Assembly: GCF_020524285.1 (NCBI RefSeq)
Contig: NZ_JAIVKX010000002.1
Coordinates: forward strand, 496,001 to 560,000
DNA from: Alloyangia pacifica
Lineage (GTDB): Bacteria; Pseudomonadota; Alphaproteobacteria; Rhodobacterales; Rhodobacteraceae
Reading direction: 5' to 3'
Length of the DNA stretch: 64,000 bases
Shown here: positions 56,586 through 64,000 of the stretch, one piece after another
How the letters are laid out: each line of letters starts with the position of its first letter
Numbering within the stretch: position 1 is the stretch's first letter
Made by a program: the position numbers and the translations under genes
The notes under the pieces: generated by a model
The model's database searches: none
Told to the model about the DNA's origin: nothing
The model's input: the letters and a program-made list of their open reading frames with translations, nothing else

Positions 56586-58328
56586 TCAGCGCATCTCTTC
56601 TGCCGGGGTCACGCCCAAGATACCAAGACCGGCCGAAATGACAACCGCGACGGCCCGTGCCAGCGCGATTTTGCCTTGGCTGACAGCAGGATCGTCCTGC
56701 AGGAAGCGCAGTTCGGGCTCGTCGTGGCCGCGGTTCCACAGGCCGTGCAGGTCGGAGGCCAGCTCGTTGAGCCAGATCGCGACCTTATGCGGCTCGTGGC
56801 CCTTGGCAGCGATCTCTACGATGCGCGGCCATTCGGCGACCTTCTTGGCCAGCGACAGCTCGGCCTCGTGCGCCATGCCCGAGAGATCGACACCGGCAAG
56901 CGCTTCATCCGACACGTCAATTCCCGCCTCGACCGCCTTGCGCAGCACCGAGCAGACACGGGCGTGGGCATATTGCACGTAAAACACCGGGTTCTCGCGG
57001 CTCTGCTCCACTGCCTTGGCGAAGTCGAAGTCGAGCGAGGCGTCGTTCTTGCGGGTCAGCATGACGAAGCGGGTGACGTCGGGGCCGACCTCCTCGACCA
57101 CGTCGCGCAGGGTCACGAAGGTCCCTGCCCGCTTGGACATCTTGAATTCCTCGCCGTTCTTGAACAGCTTGACGAGCTGGATCAGCTTGATGTCCAGCGG
57201 CACGGTGCCACCCGACAGCGCCGAGACCGCCGCCTTCATCCGCTTGACGTAGCCGCCATGGTCGGCGCCGAAGACGTCGATCAGCATGTCGAAGCCGCGG
57301 CTCACCTTGTCGTAGTGATAGGCGATGTCCGGGGCGAAATAGGTCCAGCTGCCGTCCGACTTCATGATCGGCCGGTCGACGTCGTCACCGTGCTCGGTCG
57401 ACTTGAACAGGGTCTGCTCGCGCGGCTCCCAGTCCTCGGGCTTCTTGCCCTTCGGCGGCTCCAGCACGCCGCGGTAGATGAGGCCCTTCTCCTTCAGCGA
57501 GTCGATGGCGGCCTCGATCTTGCCGGTGCCGTAGAGCGACTTTTCCGAGAAGAAGTGGTCCATCTTCACGCCGAGCAGCGCCAGATCCTCGCGGATCATG
57601 CCCATCATCTCGTCGGTGGCGAACTCGCGCACCTCTTCGAGCCATTCGGACTCGGGCTGGTCGACGTATTTGTCGCCGACCTGCGCCTTTAGCTTCTCGC
57701 CAACGCCGATCAGGTACTCGCCCGGGTAGGTGCCGGCCTCGAACTCGACGGTCTGGCCGTGGGCTTCGAGGTAGCGCAGGTACACCGACCGCGCCAACAC
57801 GTCGACCTGCGCGCCGCCGTCGTTGATGTAATACTCGCGGGTGACGTCATAGCCGGCGTAGTCCAGCAGCGAGGCCAGCGCATCGCCGAAGACGGCGCCG
57901 CGGGTGTGGCCGACGTGCATCGGCCCGGTGGGGTTGGCCGAGACATACTCGACGTTGACCTTGAGCCCCTGCCCCATCTCCGAGCGGCCGTAGTCGGTGC
58001 CCGACTTGAGCACGGCCGCCGGCAGCGCCTGCCAGACCGTCGGGTCGAGGCGCAGGTTGAGGAAGCCCGGGCCCGCCACTTCGGCCACGGCGATGCGGCT
58101 GTCGGCGCCGAGCTTGGCGGCGAGCGCCTCGGCGATGTCGCGCGGCTTCTGCTTGGCGGGCTTGGCCAGCACCATCGCGGCGTTGGTCGCCATGTCGCCA
58201 TGCGAGGCGTCTCGCGGCGGCTCCACCGTCACGGCGGCGGTGGCGAGGCCCTCGGGCAGCGCGCCTTCGGCCTGCAGCGCTTCGATCGCCTGAATCACAA
58301 GCGCGCGAATGTCGGTGAAGAGGTTCAT
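56586..58328 (-). CDS. argS: Arginyl-tRNA synthetase
   Basis: 580 residues of class I. The N-terminal additional domain is followed by the HIGH-like motif in [20 protein letters not shown] and the KMSKR loop ([18 protein letters not shown]). The DALR anticodon-binding domain ends the protein ([14 protein letters not shown], then [20 protein letters not shown]). It charges tRNA-Arg. It has an 86-bp gap to the SPOR gene and probably heads the argS-SPOR-nagZ-scpA-scpB transcript. Confidence 0.97.
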   Translation of the reverse strand: MNLFTDIRALVIQAIEALQAEGALPEGLATAAVTVEPPRDASHGDMATNAAMVLAKPAKQKPRDIAEALAAKLGADSRIAVAEVAGPGFLNLRLDPTVWQALPAAVLKSGTDYGRSEMGQGLKVNVEYVSANPTGPMHVGHTRGAVFGDALASLLDYAGYDVTREYYINDGGAQVDVLARSVYLRYLEAHGQTVEFEAGTYPGEYLIGVGEKLKAQVGDKYVDQPESEWLEEVREFATDEMMGMIREDLALLGVKMDHFFSEKSLYGTGKIEAAIDSLKEKGLIYRGVLEPPKGKKPEDWEPREQTLFKSTEHGDDVDRPIMKSDGSWTYFAPDIAYHYDKVSRGFDMLIDVFGADHGGYVKRMKAAVSALSGGTVPLDIKLIQLVKLFKNGEEFKMSKRAGTFVTLRDVVEEVGPDVTRFVMLTRKNDASLDFDFAKAVEQSRENPVFYVQYAHARVCSVLRKAVEAGIDVSDEALAGVDLSGMAHEAELSLAKKVAEWPRIVEIAAKGHEPHKVAIWLNELASDLHGLWNRGHDEPELRFLQDDPAVSQGKIALARAVAVVISAGLGILGVTPAEEMR

Positions 58329-58457
58329 CTGTCTGTCTCCATACGGTCGGATGCTCCTCTACCATCTTGGCCCGCAGGGTCAAATGCCGAGACGCGCCAA
58401 GGCGCAGGGATTGCATCCCCCTGCGCCGGAACGCCGCGGAAAACGGGCCGCAGCGTC

Positions 58458-60323
58458 TTAGTCCGCCCGCGCCCCCTTCAGCGTGTCGTTGCCGTTCTCG
58501 TCGCGCCGCCCCTCGGAGCGTTCCTCGCGTTTCGGCGCCAGCACCACCAGCCGCACGCCGTCGGCCTCCTTCGGCGTGTCGTCGGGCCCCAGCAGGCGGA
58601 AGGTGCCGTTCGGCCCGAGGTCGGCGACGATCTTCGCCTGCGGGTTCTTCGCGCGCCAATCCGCCATGGTGAACTCTTCGGTCAGCCGCGAGACGCGGAA
58701 CTCCCAGCCCTGGGCGATGCGCGCATTGGCCTCGTCGTAGCTCTCGTCCGGGCCGAAGCGCTGGCCGCCGAGCGTCGCCGGCAGCGCGTGGCGGCTCGAG
58801 GCGCCGCGCGCGCGCTTGAGCTGGAAGATGTGCTCGCGGCCGAAATCCGGTGCGAGGTCGGTGGCCACCAGCGTGTTGTAGGCGTCATTGTCGGTGGCGG
58901 CGATCAGGCTCTCGTAGCTCACCAGGTCGAGCCGATGCTCGGCCGCCTCGGACAGGATGTCGCCGAAGAAGGTGTCGAGCCCCGCCTCGCGCGCGTCGCG
59001 GAGGTGGGCGTGGTTGGGATCGGCAATCAGCACCGGCAGCTCCAGCTTCTTCAGCGCCACGCCAAGCGCCACCGACCAGCGCGAGCCGCCGGTGATCAGC
59101 ACGCCGGGGGTCTCGGTGGCGGTCTGCCCCAGCGCCCGCGCCATCGGCGCGAGCGTGAAGCCGTGCAGCACCACGGTTGCGGCCACCAGCGCGAAGGCGA
59201 GCGCCGGGATCCGCGCCGCATCGTCGACGCCGAGCGCCACCAGCCGCTGGGCAAACAGCCCCGCCACAGCCACCAGCACAACGCCGCGCGGCCCGGTGAA
59301 GGCAACCATCAGCCGCTCCTTCCACGGCACGTTGGTGCCGATCAGCGAGATCAGTACCGGCACCGGCCGCGCCAGCAGGATCACCGAGAGCACGAAGGCC
59401 AGCGCCTGCCAGTCCAGCGAGAGCAGCATCTCGCGGCTCATGTTGGCAGCCAGCAGGATGAACACCCCCGAGACCAGTAGGATCGTCGCGTGTTCCTTGA
59501 AGCGGCGCATCTCCTCGTAGCTCGGCAGGCCGGCGTTGGCGATCCACACGCCCATCAGGGTCACCGCCAGCAGCCCGCTCTCGTGCAGCACCGAGTCGGC
59601 CAGCGCGAAGACCACCAGCATCGCCACGAAGAGCACCGGCACCTTCATGTATTCCGGCACCTTGCCGCGCTTGAAGGCCTGCGACAGCCCCCAGCCGCCG
59701 AGCACGCCGAGCGCCGCCGCCGCGAGGATGCCCACCGCCATGTCGGCCAGCGCCTCGCCGAGCGAAGCCGCGTCGACCAGCACCGAGACCAGCTCGAAGG
59801 CCAGAACCGCCGCCAGCGCGCCGACCGGATCGTTGACGATCGCCTCCCATTGCAGCAGCGCCGCCGGGCGGTGCTTGAGCCGCGCCTGCCGCAAGAGCGG
59901 CGCGATCACCGTGGGGCCGGTGACGATCATGATGCCGCCGAAGACCGCCGCGCTTTCCCAGCTCAGGCCCGCCACCCAGTGCAGCGCCGCCGCCGAGGCG
60001 ATCCAGCCGAGCGGCGCGCCGACGAAGATCAGCCGCCGCACCCCGAGCCGCGCGTCGCGCAGGCCCTGGAAGTTCAGCGTCAGCCCGCCCTCGAAGAGGA
60101 TGATCGCCACGGCGATGGCCAGCATCGGCTCCATCAGCGCGCCGAAGTCCTGGTGCGGATCGAGCACCCCCAGCCCCGGCCCGATGGCGAGCCCCGCGAG
60201 CAGCATCACCACGATCGCCGGCAGCTTCATCCGCCAGGCCAGCCATTGCGAGCCGACGCCGAGCGCCCCCACGAGGGCAAACCCCAGCAGCGGGTCGATC
60301 CCGCCTGTTTCCGGTCCGGTCAT
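58458..60323 (-). CDS. CPA1-family cation/proton antiporter with C-terminal TrkA-like domain
   Basis: 621 residues from ATG 60323; a GTG at 60353 would add ten. About twelve membrane helices fill the first ~400 residues, with antiporter motifs GGIMIVTGPTVIAPLLRQ and EAIVNDPVGALAAVL, where the ND pair is the usual ion site. The remainder is a cytoplasmic nucleotide-binding-like domain (PGVLITGGSRWSVALGVALK, LPVLIADPNHAHLRDAREAG) with a charged tail. It should exchange Na+ or K+ for protons, gated by a nucleotide or ion. It sits between dgt and argS, which are often adjacent, and so looks inserted. Confidence 0.87.
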   Translation of the reverse strand: MTGPETGGIDPLLGFALVGALGVGSQWLAWRMKLPAIVVMLLAGLAIGPGLGVLDPHQDFGALMEPMLAIAVAIILFEGGLTLNFQGLRDARLGVRRLIFVGAPLGWIASAAALHWVAGLSWESAAVFGGIMIVTGPTVIAPLLRQARLKHRPAALLQWEAIVNDPVGALAAVLAFELVSVLVDAASLGEALADMAVGILAAAALGVLGGWGLSQAFKRGKVPEYMKVPVLFVAMLVVFALADSVLHESGLLAVTLMGVWIANAGLPSYEEMRRFKEHATILLVSGVFILLAANMSREMLLSLDWQALAFVLSVILLARPVPVLISLIGTNVPWKERLMVAFTGPRGVVLVAVAGLFAQRLVALGVDDAARIPALAFALVAATVVLHGFTLAPMARALGQTATETPGVLITGGSRWSVALGVALKKLELPVLIADPNHAHLRDAREAGLDTFFGDILSEAAEHRLDLVSYESLIAATDNDAYNTLVATDLAPDFGREHIFQLKRARGASSRHALPATLGGQRFGPDESYDEANARIAQGWEFRVSRLTEEFTMADWRAKNPQAKIVADLGPNGTFRLLGPDDTPKEADGVRLVVLAPKREERSEGRRDENGNDTLKGARAD

Positions 60324-60423
60324 GTCAGGGCCCTTTCGCCAGCCGATATCCACCCGCCGCCATGATCTGGGCCGCGGGGGCGATCTGTCCAGTGCGATGA
60401 TCGCGGGTCGCCGGGGGCGCGCC

Positions 60424-61590
60424 TCAGCGCGCGTCGTGCAGGATGTCGGTGCCGGTCAGCTTGGCGTGCTGCAGCAGCGCGAAACGGTCGGTCATCCCCG
60501 CCACGTAATCGGCCACCATCCGCGCCAGCTCGGTCTCGCTCTTGGGGTCGGTGGCGCGCCAGCGCGCCGGCAGCAGCAGCGGGTTGTCCATGTAGATCGG
60601 GAAGAGCTCCATCAGCGCCTGGGTCACCTTCTCGCGGATCACCACCACCGAGGGCGCGCGGTACATGCGGGTGAAGAGGAAACTCCGCACCTGCTTCAGC
60701 TCCTGGTACATCTCGTCCGAGAAGGCCACCACCGGATGCCCGAGCCGGCGGATGTCGTCGCAGCTCTGCGGGTCCGCCGCCTCGATGCGGGCGCGGCTGG
60801 TGTCGATCACGTCGCTGACCATGAAACCGAAGACCCGGCGCAGCGCCTCGTGGCGGCGGCGGTAGGCATCGAGGTTCGGATACAGCCGGTCGACCTCGGC
60901 GTAGGCGGGCTTGATCAGCGGCAGCTCGGCGATCTCTTCTTCGGTGAAGAGTCCGGCGCGCAGCCCGTCCTGCAGGTCGTGGTTGTTGTAGGCCACGTCG
61001 TCGGCGATCGCCGCCACCTGCGCCTCGCCGCTGGCATGGGTGTCGAGCTCGAGATCATGCTCGGCATTGTACTCGGCCAGCGCCAAGGGCAGCGTCTCGC
61101 CCTCCTTCAGCGGCAGCAGCGGCCCGTTGTGCTTGGCGATGCCCTCGAGCGTGTCCCAGGTCAGGTTCAGCCCGTCGAACTCGGCGTAATGGCATTCGAG
61201 CCGGGTGACGATGCGCAGGGTCTGGGCGTTGTGGTCGAACCCGCCGTAGGGCGCCATCAGCGCGTGCATCGCGTCCTCGCCGGTATGGCCAAAGGGCGTG
61301 TGGCCGAGGTCATGCGCCAGCGCCACCGCCTCGGTGAGGTCGGTGTTCAGCCCCAGCGCATTCGCCATGGTGCGCGCCACCTGCGCCACCTCGATGCTGT
61401 GGGTGAGCCGGGTGCGGTAGAAATCGCCCTCATGCTCGACGAAGACCTGGGTCTTGTGCTTGAGGCGACGGAAGGCCGAGCTGTGGATGATGCGGTCGCG
61501 GTCGCGCTGGAAGCACGAGCGGAACGCGCTCTCCTCTTCCGCCACGCGCCGGGGCCGTGCCCCCTCGGGATCGCAGGAATAGATCGCCAT
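60424..61590 (-). CDS. dgt: Deoxyguanosinetriphosphate triphosphohydrolase-like protein
   Basis: 388 residues. The HD-domain residues are seen in RLTHSIEVAQVARTMANALG and AVALAHDLGHTPFGHTGEDA, with IADDVAYNNHDLQDGLRAGL as the third element. Members hydrolyse dNTPs to the nucleoside and triphosphate, though this type-2 subfamily may prefer other deoxynucleotides. ATG 61590 follows GGAAG. It diverges from the A-type Fe-S carrier gene, with 122 bp between starts. Confidence 0.92.
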   Translation of the reverse strand: MAIYSCDPEGARPRRVAEEESAFRSCFQRDRDRIIHSSAFRRLKHKTQVFVEHEGDFYRTRLTHSIEVAQVARTMANALGLNTDLTEAVALAHDLGHTPFGHTGEDAMHALMAPYGGFDHNAQTLRIVTRLECHYAEFDGLNLTWDTLEGIAKHNGPLLPLKEGETLPLALAEYNAEHDLELDTHASGEAQVAAIADDVAYNNHDLQDGLRAGLFTEEEIAELPLIKPAYAEVDRLYPNLDAYRRRHEALRRVFGFMVSDVIDTSRARIEAADPQSCDDIRRLGHPVVAFSDEMYQELKQVRSFLFTRMYRAPSVVVIREKVTQALMELFPIYMDNPLLLPARWRATDPKSETELARMVADYVAGMTDRFALLQHAKLTGTDILHDAR

Positions 61591-61712
61591 CAGTCTTCCG
61601 CCTTTCACGTGCCTCGTGTTTCGGCCCCGCCGATGCATGCCGGATGGTTGCCGCTGCTCTCGCGGTTCCCTATATTATGGCTTGACCGGGAGATAAACCT
61701 TTGAGGCACCCC

Positions 61713-62036
61713 ATGAACCTGCCCCCGAAAGTGACTGAACGCGCCTATGAGCGCCTCGCCGAGATCGGCGCCGGCGCCCAGGGCAAGGCGCTGCGCGTGG
61801 CCGTCGAGGGTGGCGGCTGCTCGGGCTTCCAATATGACATCAAGCTCGACGAGGCCGCCGAGGACGATCTCGTTCTGGAGCGCGCCGGCGAGCGCGTGGT
61901 GGTCGACAGCGTCTCGCTGCCCTTCCTCGCCGACGCGGTGATCGACTTCTCCGAGGAGCTGATCGGCGCGCGTTTCACCATCGAGAACCCGAACGCCACG
62001 AGCTCCTGCGGCTGCGGCACCAGCTTCTCGATGTAA
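61713..62036 (+). CDS. erpA: A-type iron-sulfur carrier protein (IscA/ErpA family)
   Basis: 107 residues. The three conserved cysteines are in GGGCSGFQYDI and SSCGCGTSFSM. It accepts and delivers Fe-S clusters to apoproteins. ATG 61713 lies five bases after GAGG; a TTG at 61701 is less likely. The symbol is by resemblance, since IscA, SufA and ErpA are hard to separate; the single-gene context away from isc/suf favours ErpA. A strong terminator follows. Confidence 0.85.
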   Translation: MNLPPKVTERAYERLAEIGAGAQGKALRVAVEGGGCSGFQYDIKLDEAAEDDLVLERAGERVVVDSVSLPFLADAVIDFSEELIGARFTIENPNATSSCGCGTSFSM

Positions 62037-62067
62037 CCCGCCGCACGGCGGCTCAGTCGAATGCGCC

Positions 62068-62098
62068 AAAGGGCCGCGGCACCCGCCGCGGCCCTTTT
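62068..62098 (+). terminator. Terminator after erpA
   Basis: A 13-bp stem (62068-62080 with 62085-62097) with loop ACCC and a T-run (TTTTCGTT). Confidence 0.88.
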
Positions 62099-62234
62099 CG
62101 TTGGCCTATCAAGACCGCCCGCGACATACCTGAAGTCCACCGCGACACCGCGACACGAGGGCCTTTCCCCCGCACGGTCAATCGCAAGCTCACCCCGAGC
62201 CTCAATAGCTTCCAGCAAGCCTCTGCGAAAAAAC

Positions 62235-62261
62235 AAAAAAGCGCGTCACAACCGGACGCGC
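62235..62261 (-). terminator. Terminator of recA
   Basis: On the minus strand a 7-bp GC stem (62255-62261 with 62241-62247) is followed by six Ts (62235-62240) and, after one G, another T6. It lies 80 bp past the recA stop, beyond a family-2 repeat. From 62099 to 62228 I see nothing recognisable. Confidence 0.85.
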
Positions 62262-62262
62262 C

Positions 62263-62329
62263 CTTCTTCTCTTTCCAAATACGCCGGGGTGAATTGCTGC
62301 GCAGCGGCAAGAGGGGCAGCGCCCCTCCC
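62263..62329 (-). repeat. Dispersed two-hairpin repeat family 2, copy 3 (after recA)
   Basis: On the minus strand it starts 12 bp after the recA stop with GAGGGGCGCTGCCCCTC, then TTGCCGC-TGC-GCAGCAA, then TTCACCCCGGCGTATTT and GGAAAGAGAAGAAG. Its tail ends directly before the recA terminator stem. Confidence 0.78.
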
Positions 62330-62340
62330 GCCCCGAGCGA

Positions 62341-63408
62341 TCAATCCTCGGTCACGTCCCCGTCTTCCTCGGACATGTGGAAATCAAGCCCGTGCGCCGC
62401 GCGGATCTTGTCCTCGATGTCATTGGCGATCTGGCTGTTTTCCTTGAGGAAGGTCTTGGCGTTCTCGCGGCCCTGGCCGATGCGCTCGTCGCCATAGGAG
62501 TACCAGGCGCCGGACTTGTCGACCACGCCGGCCTTCACCCCGAGATCCAGCAGCTCGCCGGTCTTCGAGATGCCCTCGCCGTACATGATGTCGAACTCGA
62601 CCTGCTTGAACGGCGGCGCCACCTTGTTCTTCACCACCTTGACGCGGGTCTGGTTGCCGACGACCTCGTCGCGGTCCTTGATCGCGCCGATGCGGCGGAT
62701 GTCGAGACGCACGGAGCTGTAGAATTTCAGCGCGTTGCCGCCGGTGGTGGTTTCGGGCGAGCCGAACATCACGCCAATCTTCATGCGGATCTGGTTGATG
62801 AAGATCACCATGCAGTTCGAGCGGCTGATCGAGGCGGTGAGCTTGCGCATCGCCTGGCTCATCAGGCGCGCGTGCACGCCGACCGAGCTGTCGCCCATGT
62901 CGCCCTCGAGCTCGCTCTTCGGGGTCAGCGCGGCGACGGAGTCGACCACCACCATGCTGACCGCGCCGGAGCGCACCAGCGTGTCGGTGATTTCCAGCGC
63001 CTGTTCGCCCGTGTCGGGCTGCGAAATCAGCAGCTCGTCGAGATCGACGCCCAGCTTCTTGGCGTATTGCGGGTCGAGCGCGTGTTCCGCGTCGACGAAG
63101 GCGCAGACGCCGCCCTTCTTCTGTTCCTCGGCCACGGCATGCAGGGTCAGCGTGGTCTTGCCCGAGCTTTCCGGGCCATAGATCTCGATGATCCGGCCCT
63201 TGGGCAGGCCGCCGATGCCAAGGGCGATATCGAGCCCCAGCGAGCCGGTCGAGGTCGCCTCGATGTCGCGCAGGGCGTTGTCGCCGCCCAGTTTCATGAT
63301 CGAGCCTTTGCCGAACTGCCGCTCGATCTGGGCCAGCGCCGAGTCGAGTGCCTTTTGCCGGTCCGCGTTTCGCTTGCTGTCCATAGTCAGAAGATCTGCC
63401 GTTGCCAT
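62341..63408 (-). CDS. recA: RecA recombinase
   Basis: 355 residues, standard length. Walker A is GPESSGKTT, Walker B is VVVDSVAAL, the L1/L2 loops lie around [19 protein letters not shown] and [16 protein letters not shown], and the C-terminus is acidic. It forms filaments on single-stranded DNA, drives homologous recombination and triggers LexA cleavage. ATG 63408 has AAGGA upstream; [10 protein letters not shown] at 63384 is a possible alternative. A LexA box lies 52-66 bp upstream. Confidence 0.98.
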   Translation of the reverse strand: MATADLLTMDSKRNADRQKALDSALAQIERQFGKGSIMKLGGDNALRDIEATSTGSLGLDIALGIGGLPKGRIIEIYGPESSGKTTLTLHAVAEEQKKGGVCAFVDAEHALDPQYAKKLGVDLDELLISQPDTGEQALEITDTLVRSGAVSMVVVDSVAALTPKSELEGDMGDSSVGVHARLMSQAMRKLTASISRSNCMVIFINQIRMKIGVMFGSPETTTGGNALKFYSSVRLDIRRIGAIKDRDEVVGNQTRVKVVKNKVAPPFKQVEFDIMYGEGISKTGELLDLGVKAGVVDKSGAWYSYGDERIGQGRENAKTFLKENSQIANDIEDKIRAAHGLDFHMSEEDGDVTED

Positions 63409-63459
63409 GATTTCCGATCCTTATTTCATACCGCGTCCGGGGCGGCAATCGCTGCTTTC

Positions 63460-63474
63460 GTTCGCCTCTTGTTC
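63460..63474. promoter_or_regulatory. LexA (SOS) box
   Basis: GTTCGCCTCTTGTTC is an exact match to the alphaproteobacterial LexA site GTTC-N7-GTTC. It is 52 bp upstream of recA and 118 bp upstream of the divergent sulfotransferase gene, so it may control either or both. Confidence 0.92.
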
Positions 63475-63499
63475 TTATCGGCGGTTATGAGACCAAAAG

Positions 63500-63527
63500 G
63501 AGAACATTTCAAGCACCATCTGTTCTC
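63500..63527. promoter_or_regulatory. Inverted repeat GAGAACA-N14-TGTTCTC in the recA divergent region
   Basis: Perfect 7-base arms at 63500-63506 and 63521-63527. A small hairpin CTGTT-GCGA-AACAG follows at 63529-63542. The site is nearer the sulfotransferase gene than the LexA box is. Its binding protein is unknown. Confidence 0.4.
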
Positions 63528-63591
63528 ACTGTTGCGAAACAGCGTTAAAGAGTGGTTTATCGACAAAAAGACCACGGTGTGAGGCAGGGGT

Positions 63592-64000
63592 ATGCTGGTT
63601 TTCTGGAAGGCGCGGCTGGTGCTGCTTGCGGTCCCCAAGACGGGGACCTCGGCCTATGAGGCCGCATTGGGCCCGCATGCCTCGATGAGCGTGCTCGACC
63701 CGCCCGAGCTAAAGCATGCCCCGGTCTACCGCTACAACCGCTTCTTCCGCCCGATGTTCGAGAAGATCGGCGCGGAGCAGATGGAACTGATGGCTGTGGT
63801 GCGTGAGCCGATTTCCTGGCTCGGCTCGTGGTACCGCTATCGCCAACGCGATTTTCTCAACGGCAAACCCACCTCGACCCGCGGCATCAGCTTCGACGAT
63901 TTCGTCGAGGCCTACACCCGCGGCGAGCGGCCGCCCTTCGCCAATGTCGGCAGCCAGGCGAAATTCGTCGAGCCGCGCCCCAACGGCACCGAGGTCACCC
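63592..64000 (+). CDS. Sulfotransferase-family protein, N-terminal part (cut by window end)
   Basis: 136 residues are visible, beginning MLVFWKARLVLLAVPKTGTS. The VPKTGTSAYEAAL segment is the phosphosulfate-binding loop, and LMAVVREPISWLGSWYRYRQ fits the 3'-phosphate-binding helix. It would transfer a sulfuryl group from PAPS to an unknown acceptor, possibly a cell-surface glycan. It diverges from recA and shares the intergenic region holding the LexA box. It is a different subtype from the sulfotransferase-like gene at 30634. Confidence 0.8.
   Translation, partial: MLVFWKARLVLLAVPKTGTSAYEAALGPHASMSVLDPPELKHAPVYRYNRFFRPMFEKIGAEQMELMAVVREPISWLGSWYRYRQRDFLNGKPTSTRGISFDDFVEAYTRGERPPFANVGSQAKFVEPRPNGTEVT

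Overview
The window is a compact, very GC-rich stretch of bacterial chromosome. It has the gene order and codon use of a marine-type Rhodobacterales alphaproteobacterium (Roseobacteraceae/Paracoccaceae); an affiliation near Salipiger/Citreicella is only a guess. Pointers to this group are the yceD-rpmF-plsX-fabH-ihfA-merR block ending in tRNA-Pro(GGG), the argS-SPOR-nagZ-scpA-scpB block, a GTTC-N7-GTTC LexA box at recA, OlsB, TRAP transporters and GbcAB. Most genes are ordinary chromosomal genes. I see no insertion sequence, integrase, prophage or CRISPR array.

Layout. 0-5 kb: an Lrp/AsnC regulator (cut by the edge) diverges from a ThDP enzyme, followed by the Rieske oxygenase/reductase pair gbcA-gbcB for glycine betaine demethylation. 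5-9 kb: cobalamin-dependent metH. 9-16 kb: a TakP-like TRAP transporter with oversized membrane subunits diverges from a Cache-domain histidine kinase and LuxR-type response regulator that probably control it. 16-19 kb: ilvB-ilvH behind a 15-codon leader peptide with six consecutive branched-chain residues and an attenuator. 19-25 kb: an orphan 120-aa protein, an XRE regulator, a DUF2189 membrane protein, prfB, a lipoprotein and moaA. 25-29.5 kb: an OmpA-family protein with a huge acidic low-complexity region, then a MoxR ATPase/VWA pair. 29.5-34.7 kb: a translationally coupled operon of glycosyltransferase-like and sulfotransferase-like genes, including a two-domain fusion.

35-42 kb: an uncharacterised protein, anmK and tyrS (divergent), a RACo-type corrinoid-protein activator, a Tat-exported serine hydrolase and tRNA-Gly(CCC). 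42-44.6 kb: histone-deacetylase-like hydrolase, olsB, bamE. 44.6-49.3 kb: yceD-rpmF-plsX-fabH-ihfA-merR-tRNA-Pro. 49.5-53 kb: two-domain dCTP deaminase, a membrane protein with a degenerate GGDEF-like domain, and an SH3/glycine-zipper exported protein. 53-62 kb: scpB-scpA-nagZ-SPOR-argS, a CPA1 antiporter, dgt, and a divergent A-type Fe-S carrier. 62-64 kb: recA with its LexA box and a divergent sulfotransferase-family gene cut by the window end.

The least explained signals are two families of dispersed intergenic repeats. One is a ~164-bp element with inverted arms, in three copies. The other is a ~66-bp two-hairpin element, in three copies, each lying directly after a stop codon with fixed polarity. 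Next come the glycosyltransferase/sulfotransferase operon and the solitary corrinoid activator.
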